Translations under genes and position numbers: made by a program
Notes under the pieces: generated by a model
What the model was told of the DNA's origin: nothing
Database searches by the model: none
What the model saw: the letters and a program-made list of their open reading frames with translations, nothing else
In this document: positions 33,092 through 41,305 of the stretch, piece by piece
Position numbering within the stretch: position 1 is the stretch's first letter
Layout: each line of letters begins with the position of its first letter
Assembly (NCBI RefSeq): GCF_000334455.1
Contig: NZ_BANX01000032.1
Span: 62,001-126,000 of the forward strand
Length of the DNA: 64,000 nucleotides
From: Gordonia soli NBRC 108243
GTDB lineage: Bacteria > Actinomycetota > Actinomycetes > Mycobacteriales > Mycobacteriaceae
Reading direction: 5' to 3'

Positions 33092-33406
33092 GTGGATCTC
33101 ATGTCATTCCTGGCCTACGGCCAGAGCCTCGTCCTGCTCATCCTGACCGTCGTCGCCGGGGTGGCCGCAGCGGTGGGACTCCTCCACGCCGCGCTGCAGC
33201 GCAAGGATGCGTTTCCGGCGGTCGACCGTCAGTCGAAGGTCATCTGGGTGTCGATCCTCGCCGCTGCGACCCTGTTCATCTGGTTGTTCGGCGCCATCAG
33301 CCTGCTCGGCCTGATCGGTGTGGTGGCAGCGATCGTCTACATCGTGGACGTCCGCCCACGGGTGGACGAGATCCAGGGCAAACGCTGGTTCAGCAAAAGG
33401 GCCTGA
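33092..33406 (+). CDS. Small membrane protein, DUF2516-like (Rv0476-like)
   Basis: 104 residues, three predicted membrane helices: YGQSLVLLILTVVAGVAAAV, VIWVSILAAATLFIWLFG and LLGLIGVVAAIVYIVDV, ending in a basic stretch GKRWFSKRA. Matches the small membrane protein that follows hbhA in mycobacteria. GTG start; the ATG three codons later is possible. Function unknown. Confidence 0.8.
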   Translation: MDLMSFLAYGQSLVLLILTVVAGVAAAVGLLHAALQRKDAFPAVDRQSKVIWVSILAAATLFIWLFGAISLLGLIGVVAAIVYIVDVRPRVDEIQGKRWFSKRA

Positions 33407-33439
33407 TCGAGCGATCGCGATCGGGAATACACTGTCCGA

Positions 33440-34264
33440 GTGGCTGAGTATCGGATCAACGACCTGGCACAGGCGTCCGGCGTCAGCGTGCGCAACATCC
33501 GCGTCTATCAAGACCGCGGATTGTTGCCCTCTCCGACCATCCGCGGCCGTACCGGCTGGTACTCCGACGAGCACCTGGTCCGGCTGAACCTGATCTCGCG
33601 GATGCTCGAGCGGGGGTACACCTTCGCGACCATCAGCGAGTTGCTGCACGCCGCTCACTACGGGATGAGGGTGGAGCACGTCTTGCGCGGGAGTCCGCGC
33701 CCCGGCCGCTTCCGCAACTTCAAACGCGCTGCGACGATCACGATCACCGAGCTGCGCAAGACCCTGAACGCGTCCGATCGTTCGATCGCCCTCAGCCAGA
33801 AGCTGGGGCTGCTCGCGAAGGACGGGGCGCATTTCGCCATCAACAACCCCGAGGTCCTGGAGGGCGCCGAGGTCCTGGTCAAGGGCGGCATCGACATCGA
33901 CGCCCTCCTCGACATCTGGGTGCGCGTGCAGGAGGACCTCGAGGACGTCGCAGACAATTTCGTGTCGATCATCACCGACCGGTGGTTCGACGAGAAGTTG
34001 CCCGACCTCGAGGAATCCGAGGTGGCGAAGATGGCAGAACTCATCCAGACGGTGCGCCCGATGGCGCACGAGATCGTCGAGACCACCTTCCGGCGGGCAC
34101 TCGACGAGAAGATCTCCAAGGCGATCGGGGAGGCGACCACGTTCTTCGACGTCGGGGCCGTCGTCGACGCCGCGAACGGCACCGACGGCACCGGTGGTGC
34201 CGGATCGCCGGAGATCACCGATACCGCGCACATCGGGTTCGCGGAGAAGTGGGGGGACACGTGA
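33440..34264 (+). CDS. MerR-family regulator
   Basis: 274 residues. MerR winged helix at 4-70: YRINDLAQASGVSVRNIRVYQDRGLLPSPTIRGRTGWYSDEHLVRL, with LERGYTFATISELL. The effector half is long and helical without the Cys ligands of metal-responsive MerR proteins, so it likely senses an organic compound. Its stop overlaps the GTG of the alpha/beta-hydrolase (GTGA), so the two are coupled. Confidence 0.86.
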   Translation: MAEYRINDLAQASGVSVRNIRVYQDRGLLPSPTIRGRTGWYSDEHLVRLNLISRMLERGYTFATISELLHAAHYGMRVEHVLRGSPRPGRFRNFKRAATITITELRKTLNASDRSIALSQKLGLLAKDGAHFAINNPEVLEGAEVLVKGGIDIDALLDIWVRVQEDLEDVADNFVSIITDRWFDEKLPDLEESEVAKMAELIQTVRPMAHEIVETTFRRALDEKISKAIGEATTFFDVGAVVDAANGTDGTGGAGSPEITDTAHIGFAEKWGDT

Positions 34265-35385
34265 GTCGAGCACTGAAGATCGCCGGCGGCACCGCGGCTG
34301 TCGGCGCGGGGGCGCTCGCGGTCGGCATGGGCACCATCCTCGGCAGCCTCGCCCGTGCGGCGTTGCGCGCCGAACTCGCCGTCGACGACGGGCCCGACGA
34401 ACTGCTCGACACCCCGGCACAGACGCCGGAGCAGACCTGGGTGCGCAGCGCCGACGGCACGCGGCTGAACGTGCTGTCCTACGGCGACATCGACGATTCC
34501 GACGAGGTCGTCGTCCTGGTCCACGGGTGGACCTGCTCGACGATGTACTGGTACCCGCAGATCAACCATCTGGCGGGACGTGGCCGCGTCATCGCCTACG
34601 ACCAGCGCGGACACGGGGCGAGTGAGCCCGGCCGTCCACGGCCGAACATCGCCCTGCTCGGCCAGGACCTCGACGCCGTCCTGTCGGCGGTGGTGCCGGA
34701 GGGCAAGCGGGCGACCCTGGTCGGTCACAGCATGGGTGGTATGACCATCATGTCGTGGTCCCAGCAGTTCCCCGAGAAGGTCGACCGACTGTTGGCCGGC
34801 GTCGTGCTGCTCTCGACCGCAGATCAGGCGGTGATGGACAACCATCTGCTGATCCCCGTCGGGCTGCCCTCGTACACACGGCCGTTCGTGGGTCTCACCG
34901 GACGGGCGTTCACCTCGGCGCCGCTGCCCATCCCGCGCACCGCTTACGGTCTGCGCTTCGCCCACTACATCGCCCTCGGTCGGGCCGCCCGGGCATCGCA
35001 TGTGGCGTTCGTCGACGAGATGATCGCGAAGTGCCCGGCCCGTGTCCGCGCCGGCTGGGGTGCCGCGATCGGCCGGGTGGACCTGCTGGCCGGGCTCGAG
35101 GCGCTGTCGGTGCCGACCACCGTCGTGGTCGGCGGCGACGATCGACTGCTGCCGCCGGTCCACTCGAAGCGCATGGCAGAGGTGTTGCGGCGCAACGACG
35201 CACTGCGCGACCTGATCATCCTCGACGGGGTCGGGCACATGTCGAGCATCGAGGCGGGCGCCGAGTTCAACACCATCCTCGACGGCGTGATCGACGATGC
35301 CGAGGGTCGTGCTGTCGATGGTCGCGCCGCTGACGGTCACCGGCAGGCGGATCGATCGGACGATCGGGCTGCGTCGACGGCCTGA
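34261..35385 (+). CDS. Alpha/beta-hydrolase
   Basis: 374 residues. An N-terminal hydrophobic segment (GTAAVGAGALAVGMGTILG) suggests membrane anchoring. Oxyanion region VVLVHGWTCSTMYW, nucleophile elbow GHSMGG, acid in VVVGGDDRLLPPVHS and His in GVGHMSSIEAG. Comparable to mycobacterial esterases. GTG start inside the MerR stop; the frame is open further upstream but overlaps MerR coding sequence. Its 3' end is followed by the second hairpin-repeat cluster. Confidence 0.84.
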   Translation: MSRALKIAGGTAAVGAGALAVGMGTILGSLARAALRAELAVDDGPDELLDTPAQTPEQTWVRSADGTRLNVLSYGDIDDSDEVVVLVHGWTCSTMYWYPQINHLAGRGRVIAYDQRGHGASEPGRPRPNIALLGQDLDAVLSAVVPEGKRATLVGHSMGGMTIMSWSQQFPEKVDRLLAGVVLLSTADQAVMDNHLLIPVGLPSYTRPFVGLTGRAFTSAPLPIPRTAYGLRFAHYIALGRAARASHVAFVDEMIAKCPARVRAGWGAAIGRVDLLAGLEALSVPTTVVVGGDDRLLPPVHSKRMAEVLRRNDALRDLIILDGVGHMSSIEAGAEFNTILDGVIDDAEGRAVDGRAADGHRQADRSDDRAASTA

Positions 35386-35410
35386 TCGGTCGGCTCTTGG
35401 TGGTGCGGCT

Positions 35411-35440
35411 CTGCGGACCGGCGGCGCTGCGGACCGGCGG
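35411..35440. repeat. 14-bp direct repeat bordering cluster B
   Basis: CTGCGGACCGGCGG occurs at 35411-35424 and 35427-35440. The last three bases of the second copy are the first three of hairpin unit 5. Confidence 0.7.
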
Positions 35441-35510
35441 ATTTCTGACGTCTGAGCGGGTCGTGGTGTGGTGTGTGCACAGTTGGTTCCGTTGACGTGT
35501 CAAGAATCCG
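35438..35510. repeat. 73-bp palindromic repeat, unit 5 (cluster B)
   Basis: CGGATTTCTGACGTCTGAG to GACGTGTCAAGAATCCG, centre TGTGTGCACAG. Several stem positions are G-T wobbles relative to unit 6, so pairing would be kept in RNA better than in DNA. Confidence 0.85.
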
Positions 35511-35556
35511 ACCGACTCGGTGGTTGGGTCCGGGTCCGAGGTCCAGCCCGGCTCAG

Positions 35557-35629
35557 CGGATTTCTGACACCTGAGCGGGTCGCGCTGTGGTGTGTGCACA
35601 GCTGGTCCCGCTGACGTGTCAAGAATCCG
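35557..35629. repeat. 73-bp palindromic repeat, unit 6 (cluster B)
   Basis: The most symmetrical copy: CGGATT/AATCCG, TGACAC/GTGTCA, AGCGGG/CCCGCT and GCTGTG/CACAGC pair in order around the centre. 46-nt spacer after unit 5. Confidence 0.9.
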
Positions 35630-35668
35630 ACCTGTCCCGACGGTTGGCCCGGCTCCAGCTCGGCTCAG

Positions 35669-35741
35669 CGGATTTCTGGCACTCCAGCGGGTCGCGCTGT
35701 GGAGTGCGCACACCTGATCCCGCTCACGTGCCAAGAATCCG
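35669..35741. repeat. 73-bp palindromic repeat, unit 7 (cluster B)
   Basis: CGGATTTCTGGCACTCCAG to CACGTGCCAAGAATCCG. Stem pair 11/63 is G-C here against A-T in the other copies, a compensatory double change. 39-nt spacer after unit 6, and 45 nt before the 3' end of murB. Confidence 0.87.
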
Positions 35742-35786
35742 ACCCACCCGGGGCCTGGCCCCGGAGGATCCGCCGACCGGCCAAGA

Positions 35787-36866
35787 TCAGAGCGAACAGT
35801 TCACCAGCACCGGCTCCGGATGCAGGCGGACGCCGAACGCGTCGGCGACCCCGTCGCGGACGTCACGCGCCAGTTCGAGGAGTTCGTCGGTGGTCGCCGA
35901 CCCCCTGTTCGTCAGTGCCAGCGTGTGTTTCGTCGACAACCGGACCGGTGAGGCCGGACCGGGGTAGCCGCGCGAGTAACCGGCACGCTCGATGAGCCAG
36001 CCGGCCGAGAGCTTCACACCGTCGGGTCCCGGATAGGTGGGCACCGTGATGTCGGTGCCGACCCGCTCGCGGATGCGGGCGAGTACCGCCTCCGACTCGT
36101 CCTCGCCGACAATCGGATTGGTGAAGAACGACCCGGCGCTCCAGGTGTCGTGGTCGTCGGCATCGAGCACCATGCCCTTGCCGCGACGCAGCGCGAGCAC
36201 CTGCTCGCGGACGGCGCTACCGTCGGTGCGCTCGTTCTCGCCGACCCCGGTCACGCCGGCCAGCTCGCGGTACCGGATCGGTTGGCTCTGGCGGGACTCG
36301 TTGAGCCAGAAGGACACCGCGAGGACGACGTGGTCGTCTCGATGCTTCAGCGAGCTGGTCCGGTAGCCGAGTCCGAGCTCGCCGGGGGAGACCCAGCGCA
36401 ATTTGCCGGTCCGACGGTCGAGCACCTGAACCGACCGCAGGAGATCGGCGACCTCGACACCGTAGGCGCCGACGTTCTGCACCGGCGTCGCGCCGGCCGA
36501 ACCCGGGATGCCCGACAGGCACTCCAGGCCGCCGTACCCGGCGTCCAGGGTCTCGGCGACGAGGTCGTCCCAGTTCACTCCGGCGTCGGCGGTCACGTGC
36601 GGGCGTCCCGACTCGCGTCCGGTGCCGAACTCGACCCGGTCGGTGCCGATGACCAGAGCGGTGCCGTCGAGGCCGTCGTCGGAGATCACGAGATTCGATC
36701 CGCCGCCGACGATCAGGAGGCGTTCGCCCTCTGCGTCGCGCTGGATGATCTCGTCCACCAACGCGCGGGTGTCGACGATCCGCGTCACCGATGTCGCAGG
36801 TCCGCCGAGGCGCAGTGTGGTGAGGTCGGCCAGCGATTCGCTTGCCTGTGGTCCAGTGTCGGTCAC
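35787..36866 (-). CDS. murB: UDP-N-acetylenolpyruvoylglucosamine reductase
   Basis: 359 residues. FAD-binding LLIVGGGSNLVISDDGLDG and GLECLSGIPGSAGATPVQNVGAYG, substrate-site GYRTSSLKHRDDHV, proton-donor Ser in SAGSFFTNPIV and the C-terminal Glu in RLHPEPVLVNCS. It makes UDP-MurNAc for peptidoglycan. Type I length. Orthologue of Rv0482, but on the opposite strand relative to the hbhA side than I recall for M. tuberculosis (see findings). Divergent from the DUF2505 pair, 38 nt apart. Confidence 0.95.
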   Translation of the reverse strand: MTDTGPQASESLADLTTLRLGGPATSVTRIVDTRALVDEIIQRDAEGERLLIVGGGSNLVISDDGLDGTALVIGTDRVEFGTGRESGRPHVTADAGVNWDDLVAETLDAGYGGLECLSGIPGSAGATPVQNVGAYGVEVADLLRSVQVLDRRTGKLRWVSPGELGLGYRTSSLKHRDDHVVLAVSFWLNESRQSQPIRYRELAGVTGVGENERTDGSAVREQVLALRRGKGMVLDADDHDTWSAGSFFTNPIVGEDESEAVLARIRERVGTDITVPTYPGPDGVKLSAGWLIERAGYSRGYPGPASPVRLSTKHTLALTNRGSATTDELLELARDVRDGVADAFGVRLHPEPVLVNCSL

Positions 36867-36904
36867 GTCGATAACGGTAGCGGGCAGACGGTAGCGTTCT
36901 CGCC

Positions 36905-37399
36905 ATGGCGAGCAACCTCCGGCATCAGGTAACCTTCCCGTTCTCCACGCAGCGGCTGTGGGAACTGCAGTCCAGCGAGCAGTACTGGCGGGATCTGTTG
37001 GAGGCCATCAACTCCAGTCACGGCTCCGTGGAATCCTTCGAGTCCGCCGGTGATCAGGTGACCGTCGCTGTGCGCCAGGGAATCCCGGAGGAAAAGCTGC
37101 CGCCGCTGGTGACCAAGGTGCGGCCGGGCGACCTGCACATCCCGCGCCGCAACGTGCTGACCTTCGCCGACGGTCGGATCAGCGGGACCATCTCGGCATC
37201 GGTCGAGGGTGCGCCGGCCAAGGTGGAGGGGACCCTCGTGACCGAGGGTGATCCGGCGACCACCACCTACACCGCCGAGGTCGACGTCAGCATCCCGTTC
37301 GTCGGCGGCAAGATCGAGAAGGCGATCCTCGACCAGCTCGTCGCGCTGCTCGACTCGGAGCGTGACCACACGGTGGAGTGGGAGGCCGCGAACCGGTGA
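36905..37399 (+). CDS. DUF2505 family protein, copy 1
   Basis: 164 residues. HQVTFPFSTQRLWELQSSEQYWRDLLEAIN, AVRQGIPEEKLPPLVTKV and AEVDVSIPFVGGKIEKAILDQLVALLDSERD match a START/SRPBCC-like helix-grip protein annotated as DUF2505 in mycobacteria (Rv0481c-like). Possibly binds a lipid or hydrophobic ligand. Immediately followed by a paralogue. Confidence 0.8.
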   Translation: MASNLRHQVTFPFSTQRLWELQSSEQYWRDLLEAINSSHGSVESFESAGDQVTVAVRQGIPEEKLPPLVTKVRPGDLHIPRRNVLTFADGRISGTISASVEGAPAKVEGTLVTEGDPATTTYTAEVDVSIPFVGGKIEKAILDQLVALLDSERDHTVEWEAANR

Positions 37400-37415
37400 C
37401 GGTAGCCTGACGCTC

Positions 37416-37925
37416 ATGGCACGACGGCTCAGCTACTCGGCCCGCTACACGCACCCGGCCGACCAGCTCTACCAGGCGCTCAGCACCCGGCAGTATTGGG
37501 ACGACCTGATGAAGGGATTCCGGGATCTGACCCCGCAGTCGGACGTGGACTCCTTCGTCACCGACGACGGAGGGCTGCGCGTCGTGCTGAAGCAGACCCT
37601 CACGCGTGATCAGCTCCCGGCCATCGCGCAGACGGTGATGATGAAGGACATGGTCATCACCCGGGAGGAGTCCTTCGGGCCGTTCGATGCCGAGAAGGCC
37701 ACCGGTGAGTACACCGCGTCGATCCCGGCCGGACCGGGCAGCCTCACCGGCGTGCAGGAGTTGTTCCCCACCGATACCGGGTGCACCATCCGCCGCACCA
37801 CCGAGGTGAAGGTGTTCATCCCCTTCGTCAACGGCAAGCTCGAGCAGCTGATGCTGGTGAATCTCGTCGACCTGTTCCGCGGTGAGGCCGAGTTCACCTC
37901 GGACTGGGTCACCGAGAACCTCTGA
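37416..37925 (+). CDS. DUF2505 family protein, copy 2
   Basis: 169 residues. RRLSYSARYTHPADQLYQALSTRQYWDDLMKGF, VVLKQTLTRDQLPAIAQTVM and TTEVKVFIPFVNGKLEQLMLVNLVDLFRGEAEF align with copy 1 motif by motif, so the two are tandem duplicates. 16-nt gap after copy 1; ATG at 37416. Function unknown. Confidence 0.82.
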   Translation: MARRLSYSARYTHPADQLYQALSTRQYWDDLMKGFRDLTPQSDVDSFVTDDGGLRVVLKQTLTRDQLPAIAQTVMMKDMVITREESFGPFDAEKATGEYTASIPAGPGSLTGVQELFPTDTGCTIRRTTEVKVFIPFVNGKLEQLMLVNLVDLFRGEAEFTSDWVTENL

Positions 37926-37945
37926 GCGACCGCCCGGGGCCGTCG

Positions 37946-38752
37946 GTGTCCGGGGAGTCGTCACCACGCGGGCGTATCACCCGCGGCACGACCAACATCA
38001 ACCGGCTGCGTCGGGTCGACCGATGGATGGTCGGTGACCGCGGTGTCGTCGCCGCCCTCTCGGGGGCGCATTCTTCGGGGTCGCATCTCTCGGGTGCCCG
38101 ACCACTCGTGGTCGACCTGGGGTACGGCGCGCGCCCGGACACCACCGTCGAGATGGCGCACCGACTCCGGGCTGTCGCACCCGACGTGGAGGTCGTGGGT
38201 CTCGAGATCGATCCCGCCCGTATCGTGCCGCCTCGCGACGGAGTCCGATTCGGCCTCGGCGGATTCGAGCTCGCCGGCCTGACCCCGCATCTCGTGCGGG
38301 CCTTCAACGTGCTGCGGCAGTACGACGAGTCCGAGGTCGCCGACGCCTGGGCACGTATGCGGGCCGCGCTCGCCCCCGGCGGACTGATCGTCGAAGGCAC
38401 CTGCGACGAGATCGGCCGACGATGCTGCTGGGTGGTGCTGGATGCCGACGGTCCGCGCACCCTCACCCTCAGTTGGGCGCCCGAGCACACGGCCCGACCC
38501 TCCGATCTCGCGGAGCGGCTGCCCAAGGCGCTGATCCATCGCAATGTGCCGGGGGAGCGCATCCACGGTCTGCTCACGCTGGTCGACCGCTGTTGGGACA
38601 TCGCCGCCGGCCACGCGACCTTCGGGCCGCGGGACCGATGGCGGGCCACCCTGTCGCTTCTCGCCGACCACGGGATCGACGTGTCGGTGCCGCGCCGCCG
38701 CAGCCCCGACAACGTGCTGACCGTCGACTGGTCGGTGGTCGCGCCCGGCTGA
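37946..38752 (+). CDS. SAM-dependent methyltransferase-like protein
   Basis: 268 residues. LVVDLGYGARPDTTVEMAHRL is a divergent SAM motif I, VVGLEIDPARI the acidic loop and AALAPGGLIVEGTCDEI motif III. RRCCWVVLDADGPRTLTLSWAPEHTARPSDLAERLPK is a distinctive C-terminal part of actinobacterial class I methyltransferases of unknown target. Closely follows the DUF2505 pair (20 nt), likely in one unit. Confidence 0.76.
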   Translation: MSGESSPRGRITRGTTNINRLRRVDRWMVGDRGVVAALSGAHSSGSHLSGARPLVVDLGYGARPDTTVEMAHRLRAVAPDVEVVGLEIDPARIVPPRDGVRFGLGGFELAGLTPHLVRAFNVLRQYDESEVADAWARMRAALAPGGLIVEGTCDEIGRRCCWVVLDADGPRTLTLSWAPEHTARPSDLAERLPKALIHRNVPGERIHGLLTLVDRCWDIAAGHATFGPRDRWRATLSLLADHGIDVSVPRRRSPDNVLTVDWSVVAPG

Positions 38753-38943
38753 TCGCCCCGCTCGACCGCCGACTCGACCGTCGCCGCGACCTCGGAGGGC
38801 TCATCCGTTCCGACCCCTCGCCGTCGTCGTCATGCGCGTGGCGGGACAGGCGTACAGAGGCATTCGAGGTGCGGATGTCCCGACGGCTGACGCGTGCGGG
38901 CGATGCGGTCGACGGTCATCACGAACCGGCTAGGGTTGCCCTC

Positions 38944-39750
38944 ATGCGACTGGCGATGGCACAGATCTCGTCCGGCGACGACCCGTCGGCGAACCTGCAT
39001 CTGGTCGAGTCGGCGGTGGCCGATGCCGCAGGGCGGGGAGCCGAACTGGTCGTCTTCCCGGAGGCGACGATGTGTCGTTTCGGTGTGCCGCTCGGACCGC
39101 ACGCCCAGCCGGTCGACGGGCCGTGGGCCTCCGCCGTGTCGGACATCGCGCGCGCGGCCGGGGTCGCGGTGGTGGTCGGTATGTTCACCCCGGCCGACGA
39201 CGGTCGGGTACGTAACACGGTGCTGGTGGCCGGTGCCGACGGCAAGCGGTCGTCCTACGACAAGATCCATCTCTACGACGCCTTCGGCTTCGCGGAGTCG
39301 GCGACGGTCGAAGCAGGCACGGCCCCGGTGGTGGCGCGCATCGGTGATGTCGCCGTCGGCATCGCGACCTGTTACGACATCCGGTTCCCGTCCTTGTTCA
39401 CCACACTCGCCGACGCGGGCGCACAGCTGATCGTAGTCCCGGCCTCGTGGGGTGCGGGCGAGGGCAAGGTGCATCAGTGGCAGGTGCTGGCGACCGCACG
39501 GGCGCTCGACGCGACCACCTATGTCGCCGCGGTCGGGCAGGCGTCGCCACCGGATCCCGAGGTCGCCGCAGCTGCCGCACCGACCGGGGTCGGACACAGC
39601 CAACTCACAGATCCCTTCGGTACGGTCGTGGCCGCATACGACGGGACGCCGCAGGTCGGCGTGCACGACATCGACCTCGGGACCGTACGTCGGGCGCAGG
39701 AGACGCTGGCCGTTCTGGCCAACCAGCGCGACATCACGCCGCCGATCTGA
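38944..39750 (+). CDS. Carbon-nitrogen hydrolase (nitrilase superfamily), Rv0480c-like
   Basis: 268 residues from the ATG at 38944. Catalytic triad in context: Glu40 (VVFPEATM), Lys107 (SSYDKIHLYDAFGF) and Cys143 (GIATCYDIRFPSLF). The pattern puts it with the Nit1/Nit2-type omega-amidase or deaminated-glutathione amidase branch. The larger ORF upstream is not coding-like. It precedes the DUF2993-like gene by 22 nt, a reversed copy of the Rv0479c-Rv0480c arrangement as I recall it. Confidence 0.9.
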   Translation: MRLAMAQISSGDDPSANLHLVESAVADAAGRGAELVVFPEATMCRFGVPLGPHAQPVDGPWASAVSDIARAAGVAVVVGMFTPADDGRVRNTVLVAGADGKRSSYDKIHLYDAFGFAESATVEAGTAPVVARIGDVAVGIATCYDIRFPSLFTTLADAGAQLIVVPASWGAGEGKVHQWQVLATARALDATTYVAAVGQASPPDPEVAAAAAPTGVGHSQLTDPFGTVVAAYDGTPQVGVHDIDLGTVRRAQETLAVLANQRDITPPI

Positions 39751-39772
39751 CCATCGACCGCAGGACGGAACA

Positions 39773-41032
39773 ATGACCGATCGCACCCCCGAAGACCCAT
39801 CGACCCCGGGCCCGGACGCCTCGGGTCCACAGCAGCCCGATCCCGAGCACCGCAGCCCCGAGCGCCGCAGCCCCGAGCCGGCCGGCCCGGAGTCGCCGAG
39901 CCCCCAGCCGGGCAGCCCTGAGCAGGGCAGCCCTGAGTCGGCGGGCCCGGGGGCATCGGAGGCGGAGACGCGACAGACGTCGGTTCCGGGTGGCGAGGTA
40001 CCACCCGCGCCCGACCACGGCGTGCCGCAGCAGACCCCGGTTCCGGGCGAGAGCGACGACACCACCAGTTTCGGCGCCCCGGGCACCGACGAGTCGCCGC
40101 GGGCGTGGTCGCAGATGCCGCGTACCGAGACGGCGCGCCTCGACGAGCAGTGGTCCCCGACCGGCCAGACCCCGGCCGCAGGTCCCGACGACTTCCACCC
40201 GGCCGGGCCGCCACCCACCGGCGGAGTGGTGACGAGTTCACCCGCCCGACGTCGGCGCACCGGACGGCTGATCGCGATCGTCGCGGCGGCGCTCGTCCTC
40301 GTCGTCGTCATCGCCGCGGTCGGCAGCGAGCTGTACCTGCGCAACAAGTCGAAGGACTGTCTCCAGGACGCCTTCGGTGAGCTGACCGGGACCACCACCA
40401 GCGTGTCCATCAGCAAGAAGCCGATCCTGCTGCAGGCCATCGACGGTCAGATCCCGTTCGTCCAGGTCGACACCGACGACACAGCCGGTGCGATGCGCCT
40501 GCATGCGCGCGCCGACGGCATCACCTCGGGTGACTCATCGACCATCAAGTCGCTGTCCGGAACCGGGTTCGTCCCGTTCCAACGGGTGGTCGAGTTGAGC
40601 AAGCAGGCCGCCGCGGGCCAGTCGTCGGGCGGCACGTCCCAGGGCGCGATGGTCGAGGGCGCGCAGATCGAGTCGGTGACCGGTAATCCGGCCGACCAGA
40701 CCATCACCGTGAACACCACCGTGCAGGTCTCGATCCTGCCGATCCCGGTGTCGGTGACGCTGAAGCCGATCTCGGAGAACGGCAAGGTGCGGCTCGAGGT
40801 CGAGAAGGCCAACGCCTTCATCTTCGGCATCCCGCCGAACTTCGCGCAGACCGTCGTCGACCAGGTGTCGACGAACCTGTTCGGATCGCTCAACGACGAG
40901 ATCGACATCAACGACGTGACGGTGACCGACTCGGGCATCGATTTCGCGGTCGCCGGCGACGACATCGCGCTCGACAAGTTGTCGAGCGGCACCTCGCAGA
41001 ACTCGTCGGGGTCCACCTGCTCGGTGCTCTGA
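39773..41032 (+). CDS. Proline-rich membrane-anchored DUF2993-like protein
   Basis: 419 residues. The first ~155 are disordered and proline-rich with SPEP/SPEQ/SPQP repeats. A transmembrane helix follows a basic stretch (SPARRRRTGRLIAIVAAALVLVVVIAAVG). The extracellular domain (KSKDCLQDAFGELTGTTTSVSISKKPILLQAIDG, VTVTDSGIDFAVAGDDIALDKL) resembles DUF2993/LmeA proteins, one of which acts in mycobacterial lipoarabinomannan maturation. Two Cys (KDC and STC) could form a disulfide. Membrane topology is N-in, C-out by charge. Confidence 0.8.
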   Translation: MTDRTPEDPSTPGPDASGPQQPDPEHRSPERRSPEPAGPESPSPQPGSPEQGSPESAGPGASEAETRQTSVPGGEVPPAPDHGVPQQTPVPGESDDTTSFGAPGTDESPRAWSQMPRTETARLDEQWSPTGQTPAAGPDDFHPAGPPPTGGVVTSSPARRRRTGRLIAIVAAALVLVVVIAAVGSELYLRNKSKDCLQDAFGELTGTTTSVSISKKPILLQAIDGQIPFVQVDTDDTAGAMRLHARADGITSGDSSTIKSLSGTGFVPFQRVVELSKQAAAGQSSGGTSQGAMVEGAQIESVTGNPADQTITVNTTVQVSILPIPVSVTLKPISENGKVRLEVEKANAFIFGIPPNFAQTVVDQVSTNLFGSLNDEIDINDVTVTDSGIDFAVAGDDIALDKLSSGTSQNSSGSTCSVL

Positions 41033-41068
41033 CAGGTCGGCGGCCGACTGTCACCCGACGCTCGTCCA

Positions 41069-41140
41069 CGTTCCTCCGCCCCGAACTTCTTCGTCCGCCG
41101 ACTGCAACTGACGGAAGAAGAAGTTCGGGGCGGAAGAACG
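41069..41140. repeat. Long inverted repeat / hairpin
   Basis: A 24-nt arm at 41069-41092 pairs with 41117-41140 with one mismatch, around a 24-nt loop. The inner 17 bp, CCGCCCCGAACTTCTTC and its complement, are perfect. It lies 36 nt after the DUF2993-like gene. It could be a terminator, though the stem is longer and less GC-pure than others here, or a mobile palindromic element. Confidence 0.7.
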
Positions 41141-41305
41141 CTGGGGTGCCTAGAGAACGGTCTCGAGAACCGGTCGCACACGGCAGCTGAGCGTCGGGCA
41201 CCGTCACCACTCCGCCGACGCCGGTACGCTCGGAAGTGTCCGATTTGTCGGCCGCGGCTCCCGCCTCACCGACGGACGGTCCGAGTCCGCCAGTAGGAGG
41301 AGAGC

